11,591 nt of DNA from an uncultured Candidatus Saccharibacteria bacterium (GTDB lineage: Bacteria; Patescibacteriota; Saccharimonadia; Saccharimonadales; Saccharimonadaceae). Positions 1 to 5,251 of the stretch are shown here, piece after piece. The stretch is from assembly GCA_947253285.1 (NCBI GenBank), contig CAMXXV010000010.1, forward strand, positions 1 to 11,591, written 5' to 3'. Numbering within the stretch: the stretch's first letter is position 1; each line of letters opens with the position of its first letter. The position numbers were made by a program, and so were the translations under genes. The notes under the pieces were generated by a model that saw only the letters and a list, made by a program, of their open reading frames with translations, did not search any database and was not told the origin of the DNA.

Positions 1-161
1 TATACTACCCACCACGCCCCACATGCAAGTCTTTTTTTGACATTTTTACCCACAAGCCGCCATTTTGGACGCGTATATGTGGAAAAAATGGGCATTTAAC
101 AGATATAACCGCCTGTCAAATTGTGTTGTTAATTTGCACACTACCCCGCCCCAACCAAAAT
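1..161. other. Intergenic segment, no gene recognised
   Basis: I find no coding region here. The first bases, read on the minus strand, end in TAGTATA at the window edge. A TTGCAT lies 18 nt before TATA, so a promoter firing leftwards out of the window is possible but cut off. A TTTTCCACA (minus strand, around 76-85) resembles a loose DnaA box, but it is single and I do not call an origin. Positions 131-151 carry one copy of a 21-bp motif described separately. Confidence 0.4.
131..151. repeat. Copy 1 of a 21-bp post-terminator motif
   Basis: This segment matches positions 1146-1166 at 18 of 21 bases; the shared core reads CACTACCC-Y-GCCC on the plus strand. Both copies lie just beyond a minus-strand hairpin terminator (11 nt from the stem here, about 16 nt at the other copy). 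A partial relative (ACTACCC then GCCCC) sits at 4-20. The function is unknown; a repeated regulatory or insulating site is one possibility. Confidence 0.5.
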
Positions 162-180
162 CCCCGACCAGGGGTCGGGG
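157..180 (-). terminator. Rho-independent terminator of the 82-aa gene
   Basis: Stem 162-169 pairs perfectly with 173-180 (8 bp, mostly G-C, loop AGG). On the minus strand the stem is followed by a short T-containing stretch (ATTTTGG). It lies 30 nt beyond the stop codon of the 210-458 gene. The T-tract is modest, so efficiency is uncertain. Confidence 0.65.
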
Positions 181-209
181 TCAAAGTTAGTGGTTTTATG
201 TTAAAAGGT

Positions 210-458
210 TTAAAGGCTGGCAATCAAGCTACCTAAGGCTTGGGCGCTTGGCGCATCGGTCACGGCCAACATGAAGGCGGTCAAAACAAAGAGGTTGACC
301 ATTAGTGAGCCAAACAAGACGCTATTCTTGACAATCTCGTTTGAGAGAGCGGCGACACGTGCGTGGTCGACTTCCTGCTCGGCGACGACAGTCTTGGTGC
401 TCTTATTAACTTTTTGACATTTGTTTGATTTGGTTGATTTATTTGTGTTGTTCTTCAT
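210..458 (-). CDS. Small single-pass membrane protein, 82 aa, unknown function
   Basis: I do not recognise a family. The first 25 residues are hydrophilic, rich in Lys, Asn, Ser and Thr, with one Cys at 14. Residues 26-45 are mixed and charged. Residues about 46-66 form one convincing transmembrane helix, followed by a short tail. The basic N-terminus suggests an N-in orientation. The start ATG is 7 nt after a TATAAT box and no Shine-Dalgarno sequence precedes it, so translation from a leaderless message is likely. A GC-rich hairpin follows the stop. The clear promoter and terminator support a real gene despite the small size. It could be a phage-type or toxin-like small membrane peptide, or a lineage-specific envelope protein; the sequence does not decide. 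Confidence 0.65.
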   Translation of the reverse strand: MKNNTNKSTKSNKCQKVNKSTKTVVAEQEVDHARVAALSNEIVKNSVLFGSLMVNLFVLTAFMLAVTDAPSAQALGSLIASL

Positions 459-465
459 AACATTT

Positions 466-497
466 ATTATACTACCACAAGCGCGTTAAAATGTCAA
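466..497 (-). promoter_or_regulatory. Promoter of the 82-aa gene (TTGACA-N20-TATAAT)
   Basis: On the minus strand TTGACA occupies 497-492 and TATAAT occupies 471-466, with a 20-nt spacer. A poorer 17-nt alternative -10 (TAGTAT, 474-469) overlaps it. The -10 ends 7 nt before the ATG, which puts the expected transcription start at or next to the start codon. Confidence 0.6.
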
Positions 498-610
498 TAG
501 CTATAGCATCAATTTGCAATATTTGCCAATTTGCCATACTGTCTACCTCTGTTATTGCCCTGCCGCTACTTCCGCCAACAAGTGTCTAATGCCCAATAAT
601 ACTAAATAAT

Positions 611-687
611 ACAAAAGAAAAAGCCGCCTTAGCGGACACTGACCCATGGCAAAGGAAACTCAATGAAATCAGTATCGGCTAAGACGG
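611..687 (-). terminator. Terminal hairpin and U-tract of RNA 1
   Basis: On the minus strand 687-669 pairs with 642-624 at 18 of 19 positions, including two G.U pairs and one C-C mismatch. The apical loop is 26 nt (643-668). It is followed directly by CTTTTTCTTTT (623-613), the hallmark of an intrinsic terminator. The large loop is unusual for a plain terminator, so the hairpin may also be a functional RNA domain. Confidence 0.65.
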
Positions 688-772
688 TAGCCCAATCTAT
701 TATATATTGTATATAAAGAGAGTGGTTTTATTGTAACAAATTTTGTCTTCTGAAAGGATTTTGCTATATTAA

Positions 773-801
773 ATTATAACAATTCTCTATTCAGTTACCA
801 A
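773..801 (-). promoter_or_regulatory. Possible internal promoter of RNA 1
   Basis: On the minus strand TTGGTA (801-796) and TATAAT (778-773) are separated by 17 nt. It would start an RNA of roughly 160 nt ending at the hairpin terminator near 613. The region is AT-rich, so a chance match is possible. Confidence 0.4.
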
Positions 802-1036
802 TCAACATAGTTGAATTTAGTTATGTGGAAATGGGCTATGAGCCTATGCTTGATATATATCAAAGGAGCTTGGTTACCGTGTAAGATAATTGCTTGACCC
901 TACAGATAAGACTCATAGCCCACGCATTGATAATGGTACTACGTACCTCGTGCAACAAACTAAATTAACTTATATCCAATATACTTCTAGGAGTAGTCAA
1001 TAGGCACACCTCCTAATAGTGGGTTGATAATGAGCT

Positions 1037-1054
1037 GGTCTAGCTAGCTAGACC
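1037..1054. repeat. Perfect 18-bp palindrome (TAGC-rich)
   Basis: The sequence GGTC-TAGCTAGCTA-GACC is identical to its reverse complement over 18 bp. It lies inside candidate RNA 1, close to its 5' end. As RNA it could form a small hairpin or dimerise; as DNA it could bind a dimeric protein. Confidence 0.7.
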
Positions 1055-1094
1055 CTAGATATGGTTAGTTTAGCAACAACGCTAAACTATATTA

Positions 1095-1122
1095 ATTGTA
1101 TCATACTATTTGAGCTTTGCAA
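1095..1122 (-). promoter_or_regulatory. Promoter of RNA 1 (TTGCAA-N16-TACAAT)
   Basis: On the minus strand TTGCAA is at 1122-1117 and TACAAT at 1100-1095. The expected start is near 1088, which coincides with the first bases of the 1066-1089 hairpin. Confidence 0.5.
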
Positions 1123-1145
1123 GCATAACCACTTAACTTTTTTCA

Positions 1146-1166
1146 AATTCGCCCACTACCCTGCCC
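1146..1166. repeat. Copy 2 of the 21-bp post-terminator motif
   Basis: This segment matches 131-151 at 18 of 21 positions. It lies between the terminator of the 60-aa gene and the promoter of RNA 1, a position parallel to copy 1. Confidence 0.5.
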
Positions 1167-1171
1167 ACGAC

Positions 1172-1218
1172 CACTAAAAAAGGGCGGCTTAGCCGCCCGA
1201 GCGTCAGCCTTGGCTGAC
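1172..1218 (-). terminator. Terminator of the 60-aa gene, with a second hairpin upstream
   Basis: Stem 1182-1188 pairs with 1192-1198 (7 G-C-rich bp, loop TTA) and on the minus strand is followed by TTTTTTAGT, a strong intrinsic terminator. A second perfect 7-bp hairpin (1203-1209 with 1212-1218) lies between it and the stop codon. The tandem hairpins may protect the 3' end. Confidence 0.85.
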
Positions 1219-1236
1219 CATGGAGTTGGATATTAA

Positions 1237-1419
1237 TTAAGCAGTGTATGAGCCAATGGTACCTTCAGCTAACTTTTTATGATAGTAGCAAAGTGCTATG
1301 TCGGTGCCATTGAGGTACCAAATAGCGGGCTGGCTACAATTACCAAGTAGAGTTGGTTTACTAGCGTTAGCAATTCTGCCTTCTTCATACGCCTTAGCGT
1401 ATTCGCAACGTTGTGACAT
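1237..1419 (-). CDS. Small probable zinc-binding protein, 60 aa
   Basis: The short protein carries Cys5, Cys28, Cys44 and His47. The part NCSQPAIW...NGTDIALCYYH has the spacing common in small metal-binding folds, where C-x-x-P-A-x-W begins a strand and L-C-x-x-H closes the site. Zinc binding is inferred from this pattern; I do not recognise a named family. A GGAG Shine-Dalgarno sequence lies 6 nt before the ATG. The gene has its own promoter and a strong terminator, so it is a monocistronic unit. An inverted repeat between promoter and ribosome-binding site suggests regulation. A small nucleic-acid-binding or adaptor role is possible but not shown. Confidence 0.7.
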   Translation of the reverse strand: MSQRCEYAKAYEEGRIANASKPTLLGNCSQPAIWYLNGTDIALCYYHKKLAEGTIGSYTA

Positions 1420-1443
1420 GTTTCACTCCAATCCCTAAGAACG

Positions 1444-1496
1444 TTCCAGACCATCTGGAATGTCTTTATAATACAACATTGCGCTTAATTTGTCAA
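1444..1496 (-). promoter_or_regulatory. Promoter and TTCCAGA/TCTGGAA operator-like repeat of the 60-aa gene
   Basis: On the minus strand TTGACA (1496-1491) is followed by TATTAT at 17 nt (1473-1468) or TATAAA at 20 nt (1470-1465). Just downstream, TTCCAGA and TCTGGAA (1444-1460) form a perfect 7-bp inverted repeat with a 3-nt centre. It spans the expected transcription start, so it is either an operator or a 5'-UTR hairpin. Confidence 0.6.
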
Positions 1497-1505
1497 TTAC
1501 AAACC

Positions 1506-1533
1506 AATAAAAAATAACCCCCAAAATGGGGGT
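1506..1533 (-). terminator. Terminator of RNA 2
   Basis: Stem 1517-1523 with 1527-1533 (ACCCCCA/TGGGGGT, loop of 3) is followed on the minus strand by TATTTTTTATT. No protein gene precedes it on that strand between 1534 and 1900, which is a main reason to propose an RNA gene there. Confidence 0.75.
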
Positions 1534-1896
1534 AAACAGCGTAGCGGCAATATTATTAATAAAAAATAAATAAATATCACGCCGCAACGGCTCAGGAAAG
1601 TAAGTGACCTACTAGGCACGATGTCATCACAACCCACAAGATGGATTGGTCGTGCCTAGCAGGTTACCCATGTACATTACGAGAAGCTGATTGCCCGCCA
1701 AAGGCCGATGATAAAGGAGAGTCTATGAACCTCCACTCCGCAATTACCGGTAACGGCAACTTCCTACGTAATAATACAGATTACCAATAGAGGTTATCTG
1801 CATAATTATTCCTTTTATCTAATGAACGAGGTTCGACTGTGTGTAATAGCCAAACCCATACTCGCCTATCCGAAGAAGTTCAGTTTTATCTGAACC
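1510..1896 (-). ncRNA. Candidate long structured non-coding RNA 2 (about 385 nt)
   Basis: It has the same layout as RNA 1. A minus-strand promoter (1903-1931) is followed by a hairpin whose first base, about 1896, is the expected start (1877-1883 with 1890-1896, 7 bp including one G.U, 6-nt loop). Next is an 8-bp stem 1774-1781/1796-1803 with one G.U and an inner 3-bp extension. An 18-position long-range stem 1604-1621/1650-1667 encloses a 28-nt loop, and a terminator follows. In the first two stems the imperfect pair is G.U only on the minus strand. The long stem is neutral, with one G.U and one mismatch on either strand. A 19-codon ORF (ATG at 1803) lies inside but looks incidental. I see no signature of tmRNA or RNase P RNA despite the suitable length. 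Class unknown. Confidence 0.5.
1604..1667. repeat. Long inverted repeat, 18-bp arms
   Basis: Arms 1604-1621 and 1650-1667 match at 16 of 18 positions as an inverted repeat, separated by 28 bp. The loop contains a smaller CATC/GATG pair. The element lies inside candidate RNA 2 and would form its most stable domain. Confidence 0.75.
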
Positions 1897-1902
1897 AATC
1901 TA

Positions 1903-1931
1903 AATATATCATATTACCTGCCACATGTCAA
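1903..1931 (-). promoter_or_regulatory. Promoter of RNA 2 (TTGACA-N17-TATATT)
   Basis: On the minus strand the consensus TTGACA (1931-1926) and TATATT (1908-1903) are 17 nt apart, a standard housekeeping arrangement. It diverges from the plus-strand promoter at 1969-2000. Confidence 0.6.
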
Positions 1932-1968
1932 CATTTTTCTACATCTGACCATAATTGCCGTCCGCCTC

Positions 1969-2000
1969 TTGACAATTACACATTTTTATGGCACTATAAT
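1969..2000 (+). promoter_or_regulatory. Promoter of the 187-aa gene (TTGACA-N20-TATAAT)
   Basis: Both hexamers are perfect consensus, at 1969-1974 and 1995-2000, with a 20-nt spacer; no good -10 exists at 17 nt. The expected start near 2007 gives a leader of about 45 nt carrying the Shine-Dalgarno sequence. Confidence 0.65.
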
Positions 2001-2051
2001 AGAGTATCATTTGATCGCACCTTACCGTTATCACAAAAGGAGGAGATAACT

Positions 2052-2615
2052 ATGCAGTCAAATCACCCGCTTAGCCGGCTAATGCGCAATGTTCATAAAC
2101 TCTTTGAGCGCGAAGACTCGGGCATCAAGCACGGCGCCGAGGCGCACACTAGAGAGTCACTCTCCGCCTGCCACAGCTTGGTTTACGACAAGCGTCACCA
2201 CAAAAGTTCGCGCTTTGTTCACGCCTTTGTTGACTGCCCAGCGGTCAATATTAAATATTGCGTTGACGACATCGCCAAAGATTACCCCAAGTTCACCACC
2301 GTCCTTGATGGTATCGACCTCGAGAGTTGCAAGCAAAAGGCCACCGCCTTTATGCCAAGTGACGACTTCTTGCGTGCCCTGTCGAAAGACATTGATAACT
2401 GCGCCATGGATTATCCAAAGCGCCTCGCAAGACAGCTAGCCCCTGCCATGTGCCTCTATCTGCAAGTACCAAAAAAGTACACTGCAAACGGCCACGGCGC
2501 CGAGTTGATTTATCTCACTTCGTTTGGCAACAACGCGCGACTCGCCGTAGTCGTCTTACTTGACCCAATCGAATCGGATAACAGCCACACCGTTTATTAC
2601 TGGAAAACCATGTGA
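2052..2615 (+). CDS. Uncharacterised protein, 187 aa
   Basis: I do not recognise a family. The start ATG is chosen because AAAAGGAGGAG (2035-2045) lies 6 nt before it and a consensus promoter lies just upstream. The frame stays open to 1839, but that extension would run through the promoter. The protein looks soluble, with no signal peptide or membrane helix. It has six Cys (40, 62, 70, 93, 117, 134) and several His near the N-terminus. Residues about 130-172 read as alternating hydrophobic strands (CLYLQVP, AELIYLTSF, ARLAVVVLLDP), suggesting an alpha/beta C-terminal half. Two short similar segments, DDIAKDYPK (72-80) and DIDNCAMDYPK (113-123), hint at an internal repeat. The gene is monocistronic, with its own terminator, and converges on greA. 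Confidence 0.75.
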   Translation: MQSNHPLSRLMRNVHKLFEREDSGIKHGAEAHTRESLSACHSLVYDKRHHKSSRFVHAFVDCPAVNIKYCVDDIAKDYPKFTTVLDGIDLESCKQKATAFMPSDDFLRALSKDIDNCAMDYPKRLARQLAPAMCLYLQVPKKYTANGHGAELIYLTSFGNNARLAVVVLLDPIESDNSHTVYYWKTM

Positions 2616-2630
2616 TAACTTAACTATAAT

Positions 2631-2660
2631 AGGCGCTACCATCGTAGCGCCTTTATTTTT
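2631..2660 (+). terminator. Terminator of the 187-aa gene, shared with greA at most weakly
   Basis: A perfect 8-bp stem (2631-2638 with 2645-2652, 6-nt loop) is followed by TTATTTTT on the plus strand. Read on the minus strand the same hairpin is followed only by ATTATAGTT, so it may end greA transcription less efficiently. Confidence 0.85.
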
Positions 2661-2674
2661 GCTCTAATTTATAA

Positions 2675-3130
2675 CTATAGCAATGAGACAATCGTATACT
2701 GTCGCTCGCCCTTCGGGGTCTTGACGGTCACGGTATCGCCCACCTTCTTGCCAAGCAAGGCTGAACCAAGTGGTGACTCGTGGCTGATTTTGTTGTTGAG
2801 CGGGTCAGCCTCAATCGCACCCACCAGCTGGTACTCGGTCTGAACGCCGTTGCTCTCCACCGTCAAAGTGTCGCCAAGGCTAACCGTACCGTCGCCATCA
2901 GAGGCGATAATCTTCGCCCCCTTCAGAATCTCTTCAATCTCCGCAATGCGGCTCTCCACGCGGTTCTGGCGCTCACGGGCTGAAGTGTACTCCGCATTTT
3001 CTGAAAGGTCGCCTTGAGCACGCGCGGTGGCAATTTCTTCTGCCACGTCTGGGCGCGAATCAATCAAGCTCTTGAGTTCGTCTTCAAGTTCCCGCTTACC
3101 AGCGGCTGTAATGTGAAAAATTTTCTTCAT
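2675..3130 (-). CDS. greA: Transcription elongation factor GreA
   Basis: GreA enters the secondary channel of backtracked RNA polymerase and stimulates cleavage of the transcript 3' end. The protein is 151 aa, close to the usual 155-160. The N-terminal coiled coil (about 1-75) contains ARAQGDLSENAEY at 36-48, which holds Asp41 and Glu44, the tip acidic residues of the family. The C-terminal FKBP-like domain follows, with GDTLTVES, the SPLGSALLGKKVGDTV segment and a final YTIVSLL strand. AAGGAGG lies just before the ATG. It starts 11 nt after the proS stop and is very probably co-transcribed with it. Confidence 0.96.
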   Translation of the reverse strand: MKKIFHITAAGKRELEDELKSLIDSRPDVAEEIATARAQGDLSENAEYTSARERQNRVESRIAEIEEILKGAKIIASDGDGTVSLGDTLTVESNGVQTEYQLVGAIEADPLNNKISHESPLGSALLGKKVGDTVTVKTPKGERQYTIVSLL

Positions 3131-3141
3131 TTATCCTCCTT

Positions 3142-4392
3142 CTACTCCTTAGTCAATCGTTCAACTAACTCGCTCACTGTCAACGCTTCAGCGTCGGCTG
3201 CCGTACGAGCCTTGTATTCTACCTTATCTGCTGCCACGGTCTTCGGGCTAATCACCACGCGATGCGGGATACCCATCAAGTCGCCGTCGGCAAACTTCTC
3301 ACCTGGGCGAGCGTCGCGGTCATCCCACAACACTTCAATGCCCTTGGACTGCAATAAATTATACACCGCTTCGGCCGATTTTTGTACTGGCTCGCTGTCA
3401 CCAATCGATACGAGGTATACGCGATACGGCGCAATGTTATCTGGCCACACGAGGCCGCGGTCGTCGGAAAAGAGCTCGGCAATCACGCCCATCACGCGGG
3501 TCACGCCAATGCCGTACGAACCATACCAGAATGGCTTTGGCTGGTTGTCTTGGTCCATAAAAGTGATACCCATCTGTTCCGCCTTGTCGGTGCCGAAGTT
3601 GAAGATGTTGCCCACCTCTGCACTGCGGACACGCTCTAGCTTGCTCTTATCGAGGCCCAGCTCTGCCGCCGCGTCGTCCAGCACCTCTTCATTTACGGCG
3701 ATGTTGCGCGCGCGGTCTAGGTAAAGCCAGTCTTCACCGGCGTCACAAATAGTCTGAAACTCGTGACTGAACTTAGTGAAGGCGCCACCAGAGGCGAAAG
3801 TTACGTAAGTCTGGTCGCCAATGCCAAGACGGTCGTACACTCGCAAATACGCCTGCTTAACCTCTTCATAGAAGCGGTCAAGGTCCTCTTTGGTCGCGTG
3901 CACACTGTACATGTCGCTCATCAGGAACTCGCGGCCGCGCATAATGCCTGCCTTGGCGCGCAATTCGTTGCGCAACTTGGTCTGGAACTGGTGCACCGCC
4001 ACTGGTAAGTCTTTATAGCTGTGAACATACTCGCGGAGCATGTTCATAATCGGCTCCTCGTGCGACCAAGCGAGACCAATGTCTTCGCCCGTCTGTAACT
4101 TCGTCTTAAACCAGATATCCACCACCTTGTCGTCCCACCGCGTGGTGGTTTCCCATAGCGCCTTTGGCTGCAAATGGGTCATCAGCAGTTCCTGCCCTCC
4201 GACTTTGGTCATCTCATCGCGAATAATCGCCTTTATCTTTTCGAGCGTGCGTAGCCCCAGTGGCAAGAAGGCGTATACCCCTGCCATCTCTTTATGAACG
4301 AACCCCGCGCGGATAAGCAGCTGAGCATTCAATGAAGTCTCGTCTGCTGGCACCGTTTTGCTCGTCTTGGTAAATAATTCAGTGCGTTTCAT
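3142..4392 (-). CDS. proS: Prolyl-tRNA synthetase, short form without editing domain
   Basis: It charges tRNA-Pro with proline. The class II catalytic core occupies about 1-310, with motif 2 around 135-165 (TKLRNELRAKAGIMRGREFL) and motif 3 as GSYGIGVTRVMG (291-302). The C-terminal anticodon-binding domain starts near 322. The 416-aa length compares with about 570 in common bacterial enzymes. The editing insertion (INS) is replaced by only about 35 residues between SHEFQTICDAGEDW and EVGNIFNFG. Short ProRS of this kind is known, for example in alphaproteobacteria. The start at 4392 aligns with the family's MKRTELFTKT opening; upstream Met codons at 4401 and 4419 are alternatives. A TAAAAT box ends 7 nt before this ATG, while a GGAAGG just before it could act as a weak Shine-Dalgarno site. 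Confidence 0.95.
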   Translation of the reverse strand: MKRTELFTKTSKTVPADETSLNAQLLIRAGFVHKEMAGVYAFLPLGLRTLEKIKAIIRDEMTKVGGQELLMTHLQPKALWETTTRWDDKVVDIWFKTKLQTGEDIGLAWSHEEPIMNMLREYVHSYKDLPVAVHQFQTKLRNELRAKAGIMRGREFLMSDMYSVHATKEDLDRFYEEVKQAYLRVYDRLGIGDQTYVTFASGGAFTKFSHEFQTICDAGEDWLYLDRARNIAVNEEVLDDAAAELGLDKSKLERVRSAEVGNIFNFGTDKAEQMGITFMDQDNQPKPFWYGSYGIGVTRVMGVIAELFSDDRGLVWPDNIAPYRVYLVSIGDSEPVQKSAEAVYNLLQSKGIEVLWDDRDARPGEKFADGDLMGIPHRVVISPKTVAADKVEYKARTAADAEALTVSELVERLTKE

Positions 4393-4435
4393 GCCTTCCA
4401 TTTTAGCACATTTACCCATGGCTTGACTAGTCTAT

Positions 4436-5251
4436 TTAATGCAGGAGCGCTATCTGTAGCGTCAGCGCAATTGTGTTGCACATCATATGTAGAAAAATGC
4501 CCGGATAAATCCGTCCCGTCTTCTCGCGCATGTAGCAGTTACACATCGACAAAATAAATGTCACCATGCCCGCAGCCACTTGACCATGCGCCAAGGCAAA
4601 CACCAGCGACACCCAGAGCATGGCGTTGGCCACCCCCACCACACGGCGCAGCTTGGTGTACAAGAAGCCGCGGAATATCATCTCTTCGGCAATTGGCGCC
4701 ATCACCGCCACAATTAAGTACAGCGCCAAGATGACCAACATCTCGTTAGAATTAATCATACTAGCCAGACCCAGCGGGCTGTTGTCGGTTACAATGTGCT
4801 GCTTTTCATTCACCAAATTCGGCGCCACCAACTGAAGCACAACACCGGCAATAATAATCATGGCATAGTACGGCAAAATCATTTTAGCCGTCAACGCGGC
4901 ATCTGACGAACGCGGCAAGCCACCCAAGCCAACCTCAGCCCAGAACTTTGCTGGGTGATGACGCAGCTTATGCCAGAGATACGGCACGCCGAGCATTAAC
5001 CCTAATGTCACAATGTAATTGATAAGCTGGCACAACAGCAAACTATTAAGCAGCTTTTTCTTGATGAGCAACTCGGCCACAATCTCGCCAAAAATCACAC
5101 AGGCCATCGCCCAAGCCATCCACATGAAGACTCTGAGCAAGCAAGAGGCGCGGTGACACAGCTCTCGCACCGCGTGGTCGGCGGCGTCTTCACCCTGCGG
5201 CGCGACGGGCGACTTGAGCTGACGCCATTTATTTGAATAACTTGCAAACAT
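4436..5251 (-). CDS. CPBP-family intramembrane metalloprotease
   Basis: This is a polytopic membrane protein of 271 aa with all three CPBP (Abi/CAAX-like) motifs: EExxxR at Glu189-Glu190-Arg194, FxxxH at Phe218-His222 and HxxxN at His255-Asn259. These form the metal-dependent active site in characterised relatives. About six to seven hydrophobic helices are visible, near 42-61, 69-91, 124-142, 171-186, 206-238 and 250-270. The first 23 bases overlap the end of rseP and no clear Shine-Dalgarno sequence precedes the ATG, so translational coupling to rseP is likely. Two membrane proteases in one unit suggest a linked envelope role. The substrate is unknown; family roles include prenyl-protein processing and bacteriocin self-immunity. 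Confidence 0.9.
   Translation of the reverse strand: MFASYSNKWRQLKSPVAPQGEDAADHAVRELCHRASCLLRVFMWMAWAMACVIFGEIVAELLIKKKLLNSLLLCQLINYIVTLGLMLGVPYLWHKLRHHPAKFWAEVGLGGLPRSSDAALTAKMILPYYAMIIIAGVVLQLVAPNLVNEKQHIVTDNSPLGLASMINSNEMLVILALYLIVAVMAPIAEEMIFRGFLYTKLRRVVGVANAMLWVSLVFALAHGQVAAGMVTFILSMCNCYMREKTGRIYPGIFLHMMCNTIALTLQIALLH

Larger units (their letters stand above)
606..1089 (-). ncRNA. Candidate long structured non-coding RNA 1 (about 480 nt)
   Basis: No plausible protein gene lies here. On the minus strand there is a promoter (1095-1122), then a perfect 9-bp hairpin at the predicted 5' end (1066-1074 with 1081-1089, 6-nt loop). Next come an 18-bp palindrome (1037-1054), a stem 987-993/1010-1016, a 13-bp long-range stem 831-843/911-923, and a terminal 19-position hairpin 624-642/669-687 followed by a T-tract. 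Bases that are A-C mismatches on the plus strand become G.U pairs on the minus strand: two in the last hairpin, two in the 13-bp stem and one in 987-1016. This points to the minus strand as the RNA. An internal promoter (773-801) could give a shorter RNA of about 160 nt. I see no RNase P, tmRNA, SRP or 6S signature. Class unknown. Confidence 0.55.

Noticed and set aside
70..90. DnaA-box-like TTTTCCACA and a possible origin
   Set aside because: It is a single loose match with no cluster and no dnaA or dnaN nearby.
868..885. TGGTTACCGTG resembling a T-box core
   Set aside because: It differs from the TGGNACCGCG core, no specifier stem or antiterminator is visible, and no downstream plus-strand gene follows.
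459..1236. CRISPR array
   Set aside because: The inverted repeats here are all different from each other and there is no direct repeat at regular spacing; no cas gene is nearby.
1725..1790. 21-codon plus-strand ORF with AAAGGAG five bases before its ATG
   Set aside because: It lies inside the minus-strand RNA candidate, has no convincing plus-strand promoter or terminator, and its apparent ribosome-binding site is explained as the complement of the CTCCTTT tract.
1746..1803. 19-codon minus-strand ORF in RNA 2 (possible leader peptide or tmRNA-like tag)
   Set aside because: Its first codons overlap a well-supported stem, no downstream gene is controlled, and tmRNA end signatures are missing.
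1826..1840. GGTTCGACT resembling a tRNA T-loop
   Set aside because: The flanking bases do not form a T-stem and no acceptor or anticodon arms can be drawn on either strand.
606..1896. Known large RNAs: RNase P RNA, tmRNA, SRP RNA
   Set aside because: The length would fit some of them, but I could not find the RNase P P4 core, a tmRNA tRNA-like 3' end or the SRP apical motif on either strand. A covariance-model search would be decisive.
1839..2051. N-terminal extension of the 187-aa gene back to an ATG at 1839
   Set aside because: It would contain the consensus promoter at 1969-2000, has no ribosome-binding site, and the strong AAAAGGAGGAG site lies directly before 2052.
3014..3724. Plus-strand 236-codon ORF across greA and proS
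   Set aside because: It lies opposite two securely identified genes, is Ser/Arg-rich and has no expression signals.
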